A stretch of 64,000 bases of DNA. Source: Hamadaea sp013361475. GTDB taxonomy: Bacteria > Actinomycetota > Actinomycetes > Mycobacteriales > Micromonosporaceae. The stretch spans positions 1 through 64,000 of the forward strand of contig NZ_JBFAHM010000018.1 of NCBI RefSeq assembly GCF_040654195.1, given 5' to 3'. A program made the position numbers and the translations under genes. The notes under the pieces were generated by a model. It was not told where the DNA came from and did no database searches. It saw only the letters and a program-made list of their open reading frames with translations. Position 1 is the stretch's first letter, and each line of letters starts with the position of its first letter. Shown here piece after piece: positions 27,851 through 35,888 of the stretch.

Positions 27851-28887
27851 CAGGCGCTCCAGCGCAGTTCGCCGTCGATGCGGCCGTCGCCGGTGAGCTG
27901 CTGGATTCGCCGGATGCGCTGGAACCGGCTGCGGAAGGCGTCCTCGGTCAGCCCGTGGCGCTGGTACGCCTCCAGCAACTGCTCGGCGCCGGTGCGTACG
28001 GTCCACTGTGGCTTGAAGCCCGGCACCTCGGCGGCGACGAGATCGCCGCTCACCCGATAGTCCCGCAGGTCGGTCGCGGCGTTGTCGGCGAAGGTGACCC
28101 GGCTGCCCGGCACAACCTCGGCGACCAGCTCGGCCACGTCGCGGATCAGGTAGTTCTCGCTGGTCTGCGCGATGTTGTACGCCTTGCCGTGCACCACTTC
28201 CCGCGGCGCTTCCAGCAGCGCGACGAACGCGGCGGCGATGTCCTCGACGTGGATGAGCGGACGCCACGCGCGCCCGTCCGACAGCAGCCGGACCTCGCCG
28301 GTCAGCAGGGCCGAGGCGGTCAGGTCATTGACCACGATGTCGCCGCGCAGCCGAGGCGAGAACCCGTACGCCGTCGCGTTGCGCAGGAAGGTGGGCGAGA
28401 AGTCGTCGGTGGCGAGACCGGTGATGTCCTGCTCGGAGAGGATCTTCGACTCGCCGTACGGCGTGACCGGGGCGAAGCCCGCGTTCTCGTCGAGGAAGGG
28501 ACGGTCGGCTGAATCGCCCAGCCCCGCACCGTAGAGCGAGCACGACGACGAGAACAGGAACCGGGTGACCCCGGCGGCCCGGGCCGCGTCGGCCAGCCGG
28601 ACCGAGGCCCGGTGATTGATCTCGTAGGTGAGCTCGGGGTTGAGGTTGCCGATCGGGTCGTTGCACAAAGCCGCGAGGTGCATGACCGCGTCGAAGCCGG
28701 CCAGCGGCTCCGGGGTGACGTCCCGCAGGTCGAGCCGCAGCGCGGGGATCGGTTCGGGGGCCGGGCCGAGGACGCAGTCCGCGAAGTATCCGGTGTCGAG
28801 GCCGACGACGTCATGCCCCGCCTCGCGCAGCCGCACCGCCAGAACGGTGCCGATGTAGCCCTCGTGCCCTGTGAGAAGTACGCGCAT
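27850..28887 (-). CDS. NAD-dependent sugar epimerase/dehydratase
   Basis: A 345-residue extended short-chain dehydrogenase. The cofactor motif is LLTGHEGYIGTVL (about 4-16), SSSCSLYG supplies the catalytic Ser/Thr region, and TPYGESK holds the Tyr-x3-Lys. HLAALCNDP is typical of the NDP-sugar branch. The substrate is an NDP-sugar whose identity cannot be told. The ATG at 28887 has AGGGG just upstream. It leads a five-gene minus operon (epimerase, methyltransferase, duplicated-module protein, flippase, AsnB-like). Confidence 0.87.
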   Translation of the reverse strand: MRVLLTGHEGYIGTVLAVRLREAGHDVVGLDTGYFADCVLGPAPEPIPALRLDLRDVTPEPLAGFDAVMHLAALCNDPIGNLNPELTYEINHRASVRLADAARAAGVTRFLFSSSCSLYGAGLGDSADRPFLDENAGFAPVTPYGESKILSEQDITGLATDDFSPTFLRNATAYGFSPRLRGDIVVNDLTASALLTGEVRLLSDGRAWRPLIHVEDIAAAFVALLEAPREVVHGKAYNIAQTSENYLIRDVAELVAEVVPGSRVTFADNAATDLRDYRVSGDLVAAEVPGFKPQWTVRTGAEQLLEAYQRHGLTEDAFRSRFQRIRRIQQLTGDGRIDGELRWSA

Positions 28888-29050
28888 GATCCCCTGAAGT
28901 CCCCTCGGAATCTCAACCGACCGACATTGTCGATAACCGCTCCGACCAGGGTCTAGGCGCTTGTCAGCTTGCCGACTCACGCCCCCGAGCAACCGAAACG
29001 TTGGATAGAAAGTCGGGGAATTCCCAGGCACCACCACCCTTGGGGGGACG

Positions 29051-30289
29051 TTGAACGCGCTGAACACGGTGGAATGTCGGCTTTGCGGGGCTGACGTCAC
29101 TGAGACCTTTGTCGACCTGGGGATGTCCCCTCTGTGCGAAAGCTATGTCCCAGCGGACCGGCTCGACTCGGCGGAGACGTTCTATCCCCTGCACGTCCGG
29201 ATCTGCGGGCAGTGCCTCCTGGTCCAACTCCCCGCCCATGTGGCGGGCGAGAACATCTTCTCGGACTACCTCTACTTCTCTTCGTATTCCACCTCTTGGG
29301 TGGCGCACGCGAAGCGGTACGCCGACGAGATGATCGACCGGCTGAAGCTCGGTCCGGACAGTCTCGTCACCGAGGTCGCGAGCAACGACGGCTACCTGCT
29401 GCAGCATTTCGTTGCGGCGGGCGTCCCGGTGCTCGGCGTCGAGCCTGCGGCGAACATCGCCGAGGTCGCCCGGGCCAAGGGGATCCGCACCGAGGTCCAG
29501 TTCCTCGGAGCTGAGACGGGCACCGAGATCGCCGCTCGCGTCGGCCGCGCCGATCTGGTCGCCGGCAACAACGTGTACGCCCACGTCCCGGACATCGTCG
29601 GCTTCTCCGCCGGACTGGCCGCCCTCGTCAAACCGGACGGGCTGGTGACCCTGGAGTTCCCGCATCTGCTACGGCTGATCGAGCAGCGGCAGTACGACAC
29701 GATCTACCACGAGCACTACCAGTACCTGTCGCTGCTGACGGCCGGCCGGGCCCTGGCCACCGCCGGGCTGACCGTGGTCGACGTCGAGGAGCTGAGCACA
29801 CACGGCGGTTCGCTGCGCGTACACGCGAAGCACGCCGACGCGGCCGGTGAGCCGACCGCGCGGGTCAAGGCGCTGCTGGATGTGGAGGAGGCCGCGGGAC
29901 TGCACACGCTCGAGGGTCATCGGGGGTTCGAGAAGAGCGTCTTCACGATCAAGCGCGACCTGCTCGGTTTCCTGCTCGCTGCGCGGGCCGAGGGCAAGCG
30001 CGTGGTCGGCTACGGCGCGCCCGGCAAGGGCAACACGCTGCTCAACCACTGTGGCATCCGGTCCGACCTGATCGAGTACACCGTGGACCGCTCACCGCAC
30101 AAGCAGGGCTGGTTCCTCCCCGGTACGCACATCCCGATCCACGAGCCGGAGCGCATCGAGCGCGACCGGCCGGACTTCGTCGTGGTCCTGCCCTGGAACC
30201 TGCGGGCCGAGATCACCGCCCAGCTCTCCTATGTCCGCGACTGGGGCGGCCGCCTGGTCTTCCCCATCCCCGACCTCGAGGTGGTGTAG
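29051..30289 (+). CDS. Class I SAM-dependent sugar C-methyltransferase
   Basis: A 412-residue protein of the NDP-hexose C-methyltransferase family (TylC3/NovU/EryBIII type). The N-terminal zinc-binding domain has CRLCG and CGQC, the SAM site is VTEVASNDGYLLQH (about 111-124), and VYAHVPD and IYHEHYQYLS are hallmarks of the catalytic domain. YGAPGKGNTLLNHCGI marks the C-terminal domain. The TTG at 29051 follows a run of G (GGGGGGACG), and a GTG at 29069 is an alternative. It heads a plus operon with the nucleotidyltransferase and PIG-L genes. Confidence 0.88.
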   Translation: MNALNTVECRLCGADVTETFVDLGMSPLCESYVPADRLDSAETFYPLHVRICGQCLLVQLPAHVAGENIFSDYLYFSSYSTSWVAHAKRYADEMIDRLKLGPDSLVTEVASNDGYLLQHFVAAGVPVLGVEPAANIAEVARAKGIRTEVQFLGAETGTEIAARVGRADLVAGNNVYAHVPDIVGFSAGLAALVKPDGLVTLEFPHLLRLIEQRQYDTIYHEHYQYLSLLTAGRALATAGLTVVDVEELSTHGGSLRVHAKHADAAGEPTARVKALLDVEEAAGLHTLEGHRGFEKSVFTIKRDLLGFLLAARAEGKRVVGYGAPGKGNTLLNHCGIRSDLIEYTVDRSPHKQGWFLPGTHIPIHEPERIERDRPDFVVVLPWNLRAEITAQLSYVRDWGGRLVFPIPDLEVV

Positions 30290-30293
30290 GCCG

Positions 30294-31085
30294 GTGAAGG
30301 TCGTCCTCTTCTGCGGCGGGCTCGGCATGCGTATGCGCGAAGGCGGCAGCGCGGTGCCGAAGCCGATGGCGTTGCTCGGCGAGCGCCCGCTCCTCTGGCA
30401 CGTGATGCGGTATTACGCGTACTACGGGCACACCGATTTCGTGCTGTGCCTGGGCTACGGCGCGACCATGGTCAAGGATTACTTCCTGCACTACGACGAG
30501 ACGTTGTCCAACGACTTCACGATGTCCGGCGGGGCCGGTGACGTGCGGTTGTTCTCCTCCGACATCACCGACTGGAACATCACGTTCATCAACACCGGCC
30601 ACCAGTCGACGATCGGTGAGCGGCTGATGCGCGTCCGCGCGCACGTCGAGAACGAGCCGATGTTCCTGTGCAACTACGCCGACACCCTGACCGACGCCCC
30701 GTTGCCGGAGATGATCGACAAGTTCGCCGCCACCGACAAGACGGTCAGCATGCTGGCGGTGCCACCGTTCTCGACACACCACTACCTGGACATCGACGAC
30801 GACGGCCAGGTCACCGGCATCCGTGGCTTCCACGAGCTGACCCAATGGGAGAACGGCGGCTACTTCATCATGCGGCCGGACATCTTCGACGAGCTGCGGG
30901 AAGGCGAGGACATCGTCCCGCACGCACTGGACCGCCTGCACCCGACGGGCCGCCTCATGGCCCAGCGGTACAAGGGGTTCTGGCGCGCGGTGGACACGTT
31001 CAAGGACCGGGCCGAGATGGAAGAGCTGGTCAATCGCGGCTTGGCGCCGTGGATGCTGTGGACCAACCCGGCGCTGGTGGCCTGA
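30294..31085 (+). CDS. Sugar nucleotidyltransferase, glucose-1-phosphate cytidylyltransferase-like
   Basis: A 263-residue NTP_transferase-fold enzyme most like RfbF. It has KVVLFCGGLGMRMRE, VPKPMALLGERPLLWHVM (PK near residue 22) and FVLCLGYGATMVKDYF. Two usual signatures differ: GLGTR is GLGMR, and YGDG is NYADT, so the nucleotide or sugar specificity may have shifted. It would make an NDP-hexose for the methyltransferases and epimerase. The GTG at 30294 lies four bases after the upstream stop; earlier in-frame sequence is inside that gene. Confidence 0.85.
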   Translation: MKVVLFCGGLGMRMREGGSAVPKPMALLGERPLLWHVMRYYAYYGHTDFVLCLGYGATMVKDYFLHYDETLSNDFTMSGGAGDVRLFSSDITDWNITFINTGHQSTIGERLMRVRAHVENEPMFLCNYADTLTDAPLPEMIDKFAATDKTVSMLAVPPFSTHHYLDIDDDGQVTGIRGFHELTQWENGGYFIMRPDIFDELREGEDIVPHALDRLHPTGRLMAQRYKGFWRAVDTFKDRAEMEELVNRGLAPWMLWTNPALVA

Positions 31086-31723
31086 TGCTCTCGTTGGGGA
31101 CCAGCGAAGTACGCACCGTCGTCGCGATCGGCGCGCATCCCGACGACATCGAGATCGCCGCCGGTGGGCTGCTGCTGACCCTCGCGGCGGCCGTCCCCGG
31201 CGTACGCGTCCACTATGTGCTCTGCACCGGCACGGCGAACCGGCAGGCGGAGGCGCGCGCAGCGGCCGCCGCCTGCCTGCCGGGCGCCGAACTCAGCTTC
31301 GACCTGCACGACCTGCCGGACGGCCGGCTCCCCGGGCACTGGGCGCAGACCAAGCAGATCCTGCAGTCGGCGGCGGCGACCGTCACCGCCGACCTGGTGC
31401 TCGTCCCGTCCCCCGGCGACGCCCACCAGGACCACCGGCTGATCGGGGAACTCGCCCTGTCGGCGTTCCGGGACCAACTGGTGCTGCACTACGAGATCCC
31501 GAAATGGGACGGCGACCTCGGCCGGCCCAACCTCTACGTCCCGCTGACCGACGAGATGGCGCGACGGAAGGTCGAAGTGCTGAACGACGCCTTCCCGTCG
31601 CAGAAGTCCCACGACTGGTGGGACGACGAGGTCTTCTTCGGACTCATGCGCGTACGCGGAATGGAGAGCCGGACCCGGTACGCCGAGGCCTTCACCTGCG
31701 CCAAGGCCACCCTGCACTTCTAG
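31085..31723 (+). CDS. PIG-L family deacetylase
   Basis: A 212-residue LmbE/PIG-L zinc hydrolase. AIGAHPDDIEIAAGG (about 14-28) contains the zinc ligands His and Asp, and GDAHQDHRL contains the second HxxH-type ligand site. The family removes N-acetyl groups from sugars such as GlcNAc derivatives. The ATG at 31085 shares a base with the preceding stop (TGATG). Coupling with the nucleotidyltransferase suggests it acts on the nucleotide-sugar intermediate or the assembled unit. Confidence 0.87.
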   Translation: MLSLGTSEVRTVVAIGAHPDDIEIAAGGLLLTLAAAVPGVRVHYVLCTGTANRQAEARAAAAACLPGAELSFDLHDLPDGRLPGHWAQTKQILQSAAATVTADLVLVPSPGDAHQDHRLIGELALSAFRDQLVLHYEIPKWDGDLGRPNLYVPLTDEMARRKVEVLNDAFPSQKSHDWWDDEVFFGLMRVRGMESRTRYAEAFTCAKATLHF

Positions 31724-31740
31724 CTGCGCTGTTCGTGGGC

Positions 31741-31801
31741 GCTGAATCAGGGTTCCGGGTCGAATCTTGAGCCAAGATTCGACCGAGAACCCTGATCCAG
31801 C
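31741..31801. repeat. 61-bp palindromic element, copy 1
   Basis: Two 30-base arms around a single G lie between convergent genes. The arms start GCTGAATCAGGG and end CCCTGATCCAGC, with a GGTCGAATCTTG/CAAGATTCGACC core next to the centre. Four arm positions do not match. Related copies of identical length lie at 44846-44906 and 58336-58396. It may act as a bidirectional terminator. Confidence 0.85.
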
Positions 31802-31825
31802 GCTGAACGCGGCAGCGCCAAGGGA

Positions 31826-32617
31826 TCAGTCGCGCGGAGAGGGCAGCGGACCGCCGAACGCGGCCACCGTCCGATCCGCGTACGCGGAGGCGTCCCCGGA
31901 CGTCATCGGCCCGTCGAACTGGTCGGGCAGCGGCGTCGGCGTCTCCGGCGACACGAGCCGGACGATCTCGTCGAGGATCCGTTCGGCGTATCCGACCCAG
32001 AGGTGCTTGGCCCCGTCGACGCCGATCACGGAGGCCTGCGGCACCGCGGCGAAGCGGTCCCGGGCCTCCGCCGGGCGCAGGTAGTCGTCGAACTCGGGCA
32101 CCAGGACGGTCATCGGCTTGCCGAAGGCAGCCCAGCGGGCCAGGTCCTCGTCGGTGGAGAAGCGCAGCGGCGGCGAGAGCAGGACCGCGCCGGAGATCCC
32201 CGGCTCGGCCCCGTACTTGAGCACGAGATCCGTGCCGAAGGACCAGCCGACCACCCAGATGTTCGGCAGGTCGGCGAATTCGGCGTACTCGATGGCGGCC
32301 GCGACGTCGAACCGCTCCCCCACGCCGCTGTCGAACGTGCCTTCGCTCTTGCCCTGAACACTTTCCGTGCCGCGGGTGTTGAACCGGAGCACCGCCATCC
32401 CGGCCAGCTCCGGCAACCGCCAGGCCGCCTTGCGGTAGATGTGGCTGTCCATCATCCCGCCGTGCGTGGGCAGCGGATGGAAACAGACGATCGTGCCCAC
32501 CGGGTCGCGCTCCAGCGGCAGCGACAGTTCGCCGATCAGCCGCAGGCCGTCGGCCGTATGCAGCTCGATCGCCTCGCGGCGGGCCGGGAGGATGGAGTTC
32601 GCGCGGATCAGCGTCAT
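31826..32617 (-). CDS. Alpha/beta hydrolase
   Basis: A 263-residue serine-hydrolase-fold protein of the small dienelactone-hydrolase/esterase-like group. VVGWSFGTD (about 124-132) is the nucleophile elbow with the Ser, VPEFDDYLRP carries a candidate acidic residue, and GAKHLWVG a candidate His. The oxyanion region is FHPLPTHGG. No signal peptide is seen, and the substrate is unknown. The ATG at 32617 shares a base with the stop of the small upstream gene (TGATG), so the two are translationally coupled. Confidence 0.8.
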   Translation of the reverse strand: MTLIRANSILPARREAIELHTADGLRLIGELSLPLERDPVGTIVCFHPLPTHGGMMDSHIYRKAAWRLPELAGMAVLRFNTRGTESVQGKSEGTFDSGVGERFDVAAAIEYAEFADLPNIWVVGWSFGTDLVLKYGAEPGISGAVLLSPPLRFSTDEDLARWAAFGKPMTVLVPEFDDYLRPAEARDRFAAVPQASVIGVDGAKHLWVGYAERILDEIVRLVSPETPTPLPDQFDGPMTSGDASAYADRTVAAFGGPLPSPRD

Positions 32618-32937
32618 CACAGGAACTTTCGGGTCGGCTGACGACGGTGGCGGGCCCGCCAGCACGCTGTGTGCCAGTGCCGCCGATCAGACGAGTCTCC
32701 CCGGCCGTCGGCGGGCCAGGCTACGACGTGCGCCACACCGGGCTGGATTTCGTGGTCACAGCCGGGGCATCGGTAGGCCTTCGTCGCGGCACCGGCCGTG
32801 ACGTGCCGCACATTCCAGTCGCCGTCGGTGCCGTCCGCGCCGTATTCCAGCTCCACGCCGCCGCGCGCGGCCGCCTCGTTGAGGTCTCGATGGCCCGCTT
32901 TGGCACTCTTGCGAGGCAGGTTACGACGCGGGCTCAT
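32617..32937 (-). CDS. Small conserved actinobacterial zinc-binding protein
   Basis: A 106-residue basic protein. The C-terminal half has CPGCDHEIQPG and HWHTACW, a Cys-x2-Cys plus His/Cys set likely to bind zinc. The N-terminus (SPRRNLPRKSAKAGHRDL) is strongly basic. I recall similar small proteins paired with this hydrolase type in actinobacteria, sometimes annotated as ATP/GTP-binding without evidence. Function unknown; the coupling suggests it works with or regulates the hydrolase. Confidence 0.72.
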   Translation of the reverse strand: MSPRRNLPRKSAKAGHRDLNEAAARGGVELEYGADGTDGDWNVRHVTAGAATKAYRCPGCDHEIQPGVAHVVAWPADGRGDSSDRRHWHTACWRARHRRQPTRKFL

Positions 32938-32951
32938 GCGTCAAGGGTAGA

Positions 32952-34094
32952 TCAGGAGAAGACCCGTCCGGTCAGCTGGACCAGGGCGCCCGCCGGAAAG
33001 GTGAGCTGCGGCTCCGGGTAGCCGTGCGGGTTCCAGGCGGCGTACACGACGGGCTCGGAGATCGGGCTCGGCGAGCCGACCTCGACGAGACGCCGAAGAT
33101 AGACGTGATCACCGTGGAAGCCCGCGACCAGCCAGCCCGGCTCCTTCGGCGGGACGACCTCGGCCGACACCGAGCCGTCCTCGGCCGACGCGACGAAGGT
33201 CCGCTCCAGCACCGAGATCAACACCTGCCGCCCGTCGGCGCTGACGTCCTGGAACCACATCGGCTGGCCGCTCTCCGTGAGCCGGTCGCGCAGGTCGACG
33301 TGAAACTCGCGGCGTACCTGGCCGTCGGGGGTCTCGACCCGGAAATCGGCCACCCCCGGCACGCGAGGCACGAACCGGTCCTCCATGTTCCCGCGCGGCG
33401 GCACGCACAAGACCAGGCCGTCGGCCAGCACCGCGCCCAACGCCAGGCCCGTGCAGGCTTTCAGACTGGTACGCACACCGGTGCTGATCTCCACCGCGAC
33501 GTAGCTCTCCTTGAACCCGCCGTCCGGCACGCGGACGACGAGCCGGCTGCCATCGGCTGACCAGGCCTGCGGCAGCTCCCCATCGGCCAACCGCAGCACC
33601 GCGGTGCTCCGGAGATCCCGGATCTCGGTCATCCGCGGATAGACGGGCCGAGCCAGATAACGCCCGTCCGGCGACAAGCTCACCCAGGTCATCGGATCGA
33701 CCTCGAAAGGCTGACTGCACTGCTGGCGGCTCGCGCAAGCGTTCCCCGGCTCCGGCGGCAACGGCTCGACGGCGGACGCGCCCGGACTGGGCACCGGGCT
33801 CGGTGGTGCGGTGGTGCCCAGGACGGGCAGTTCATACTGCGTACCAGTCGAAGTGAGCAGGTAGACCGGGCCTTTCGTGCGCCCGGGACGATAGACGGCG
33901 ACCCCGTCGCCGGCCGCCCGATCGGCCGGCAACGGGATCGCCGAGGCTGGGGGCCGGATGTCGCCGAGCCGAGGCGCGGCCGTAACGGCCGTCGCGGTCT
34001 GCTCCCGAGGCGCACCCCCGCACGCCGCGGAAGCGAGTACGCCGAGCAGTCCGGCGCAGACCAGCACCGTTCTCGACGCGGCAGGCTTCCCCAT
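32952..34094 (-). CDS. Secreted lipoprotein with WD40-like beta-propeller features
   Basis: A 380-residue lipoprotein with signal peptide and lipobox VLASAAC, Cys at about residue 25. After a Pro/Ala linker the mature part has repeats such as WVSLSPDGRYLARP, PQAWSADGSRLVVRV and FQDVSADGRQVLISV, typical of TolB/WD40-like propellers. The role is probably binding or sensing at the membrane. The ATG at 34094 gives a normal signal peptide. It is transcribed divergently from the DUF1906 gene, with 98 bp between them. Confidence 0.75.
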   Translation of the reverse strand: MGKPAASRTVLVCAGLLGVLASAACGGAPREQTATAVTAAPRLGDIRPPASAIPLPADRAAGDGVAVYRPGRTKGPVYLLTSTGTQYELPVLGTTAPPSPVPSPGASAVEPLPPEPGNACASRQQCSQPFEVDPMTWVSLSPDGRYLARPVYPRMTEIRDLRSTAVLRLADGELPQAWSADGSRLVVRVPDGGFKESYVAVEISTGVRTSLKACTGLALGAVLADGLVLCVPPRGNMEDRFVPRVPGVADFRVETPDGQVRREFHVDLRDRLTESGQPMWFQDVSADGRQVLISVLERTFVASAEDGSVSAEVVPPKEPGWLVAGFHGDHVYLRRLVEVGSPSPISEPVVYAAWNPHGYPEPQLTFPAGALVQLTGRVFS

Positions 34095-34192
34095 GCCTAC
34101 GCTGACGCACCAACGCCCCGTTCGGTTGCCTGCGCAGGGCATTCAATCGGCCTGCAAGAATTACTCAAGCCCGGTGCCCAACCCTGCTTGGC

Positions 34193-35819
34193 ATGAAACC
34201 AATCTCCCGCCGGGCGCTGCTGGGCGCCGCCGGGGCGACCGCACTCGGCGCCGCCACCGGGATGTCGCTGGCCACGCCCGCGCACGCGGCGACCCGGAAA
34301 GGCATCGACTACTCGTGGGGTCGTCCGCGGCCCAGCGCGATCGTGGCCGCCGGATACTCGTTCGTCTGTCGCTACGTCAGCTGGAGCACCACCGGCAAGA
34401 ATCTCAATCGAGCCGAGGCGGACGCGCTGCGCGCCGCAGGGCTCGACATCGTCACCAACTGGGAGTACTCGGCGGCAGAGGCGCTCGACGGCTACTCGGC
34501 GGGCAGGGCGAACGCCATCGAGGCGCAGCGCCAGGCGATCGCCTGCGGCATGCCGGAGAGCCGGCCGATCTACTTCAGCGTCGACTTCGACGCCACCGAG
34601 GCGCAGCAGAGCGCCATCAACTCCTACTTCGACGGGGTGGCCTCGGTCATCGGGCGCGGACGGACCGGGGCTTACGGCGGCTACTACGTCGTCAAACGGC
34701 TCTTCGACGCCGGCAAGATCTCCTGGGGCTGGCAGACCTACGCCTGGTCCGGCGGCAGCTGGGACAGCCGGGCGCAATTGCGCCAGGTGCAGAACGGGAT
34801 CACCGTCGACGGAGCTGACTGCGATCGCAATGAAGCCCGTGCCGCGGACTTCGGCCAGTGGGGCGGGGAGGCCCCAGCGACGCGGCCGCCCGGCCACAGC
34901 GTCACGGGCGACGGCTATGCCGACCTCATCGGCCGCAAGACCGACGGCACCCTCTGGCTCTACCCCAACAACATCGAACGCGACAACGGCGTCCCGTACA
35001 GCAGCGCCGAGGCCTACCAGATCGGCACCGGCTGGAACGCGTTCAGCCTCATCACCGGGGCCGACGTCACCGGCGACGGCTACACCGACCTCATCGGCCG
35101 CAAGACCGACGGCACCCTCTGGCTCTACTCCAACAACATCGTCCGCGACGACGGCGTCCCGTACAGCAGCGCCGCCTCCCGCCAGATCGGCAGCGGCTGG
35201 AACGGGTTCGACCGGCTGATCGGAGCCGACGTCACCNNNNNNNNNNNNNNNNNNNNNNNNNNNNNNNNNNNNNNNNNNNNNNNNNNNNNNNNNNNNNNNN
35301 NNNNNNNNNNNNNNNNNNNNNNNNNNNNNNNNNNCCGGCGACGGCTACACCGACCTCATCGGCCGCAAGACCGACGGCACCCTCTGGCTCTACCCCAACA
35401 ACATCGAACGCGACAACGGCACCCCCTACACCACCGCCGACGCGTACCAAATCGGCAACGGCTGGGGCATCTTCAACCAGATCATCGGAGCCGACGTCAC
35501 CGGCGACGGCTACACCGACCTCATCGGCCGCAAGACCGACGGCACCCTCTGGCTCTACCCCAACAACATCGAACGCGACAACGGCACCCCCTACAGCACC
35601 GGCGACGCCCGGCAGATCGGCAGCGGCTGGAACGGGTTCGACCGGCTGATCGGGGCCGACGTCACCGGCGACGGCTACACCGACCTCATCGGCCGCAAGA
35701 CCGACGGCACCCTCTGGCTCTACTCCAACAACATCGTCCGCGACGACGGCGTCCCGTACAGCAGCGCCGCCTCCCGCCAGATCGGCACCGGCTGGGGCAT
35801 CTTCGACGTGATCCTCTAG
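34193..35819 (+). CDS. Tat-exported DUF1906 glycoside-hydrolase-like protein with tandem repeats (interrupted by gap)
   Basis: The N-terminus has a twin-arginine signal (SRRALLG) cleaved near AHA-A at about residue 34. Residues 37-225 match the DUF1906/Rv2525c-like TIM-barrel domain (GIDYSWGRP, IVTNWEY, YFSVDFDATEAQ, WGWQTYAWSGG, DCDRN). From 34907 there are 55-residue repeats (GDGYTDLIGRKTDGTLWLY..NNI) resembling VCBS/FG-GAP propeller blades. An N run at 35237-35334 splits the gene. After it the reading frame is shifted, but coding continues cleanly to TAG at 35817-35819, so the shift reflects arbitrary gap length. Probably a secreted cell-wall-active or binding protein. Confidence 0.78.
34907..35236 (+). 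repeat. 165-bp in-frame tandem repeats, left block
   Basis: Two 165-bp units (34907-35071 and 35072-35236), each coding a 55-residue module, highly similar at the DNA level. They continue after the assembly gap. Confidence 0.9.
35237..35334. other. Assembly gap (98 N)
   Basis: A run of 98 Ns inside the tandem-repeat array. Adding the two bases needed to complete the interrupted codon gives 100, which is not a multiple of 165, so the gap does not reflect true length. The real array has either no missing unit or a whole number of them. Confidence 0.98.
35337..35819 (+). repeat. 165-bp in-frame tandem repeats, right block
   Basis: Units at 35337-35501 and 35502-35666, and a last truncated unit from 35667 to the stop. 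The start of the final unit is almost identical to the second unit before the gap, including the SNNIVRDDGVPYSSAASRQIG variant, showing recent duplication or conversion. Confidence 0.88.
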
Positions 35820-35826
35820 CAGACAG

Positions 35827-35862
35827 CAGGAGCGCGCCCGGTCTCCGCCGGACGCGCTCCTG
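35827..35862. terminator. Bidirectional stem-loop between convergent genes
   Basis: A 10-bp perfect stem CAGGAGCGCG/CGCGCTCCTG extended inside by CCGG/CCGG, between the DUF1906 gene and the convergent dehydrogenase gene. It could end transcription from both sides. Confidence 0.7.
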
Positions 35863-35888
35863 TCGTGTGACCAGGCCGGTGGGAATTC

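Noticed and set aside
34907..35819. Possible CRISPR or frameshifted pseudogene
   Set aside because: Repeats are coding, in-frame 55-residue modules; the break coincides with Ns.
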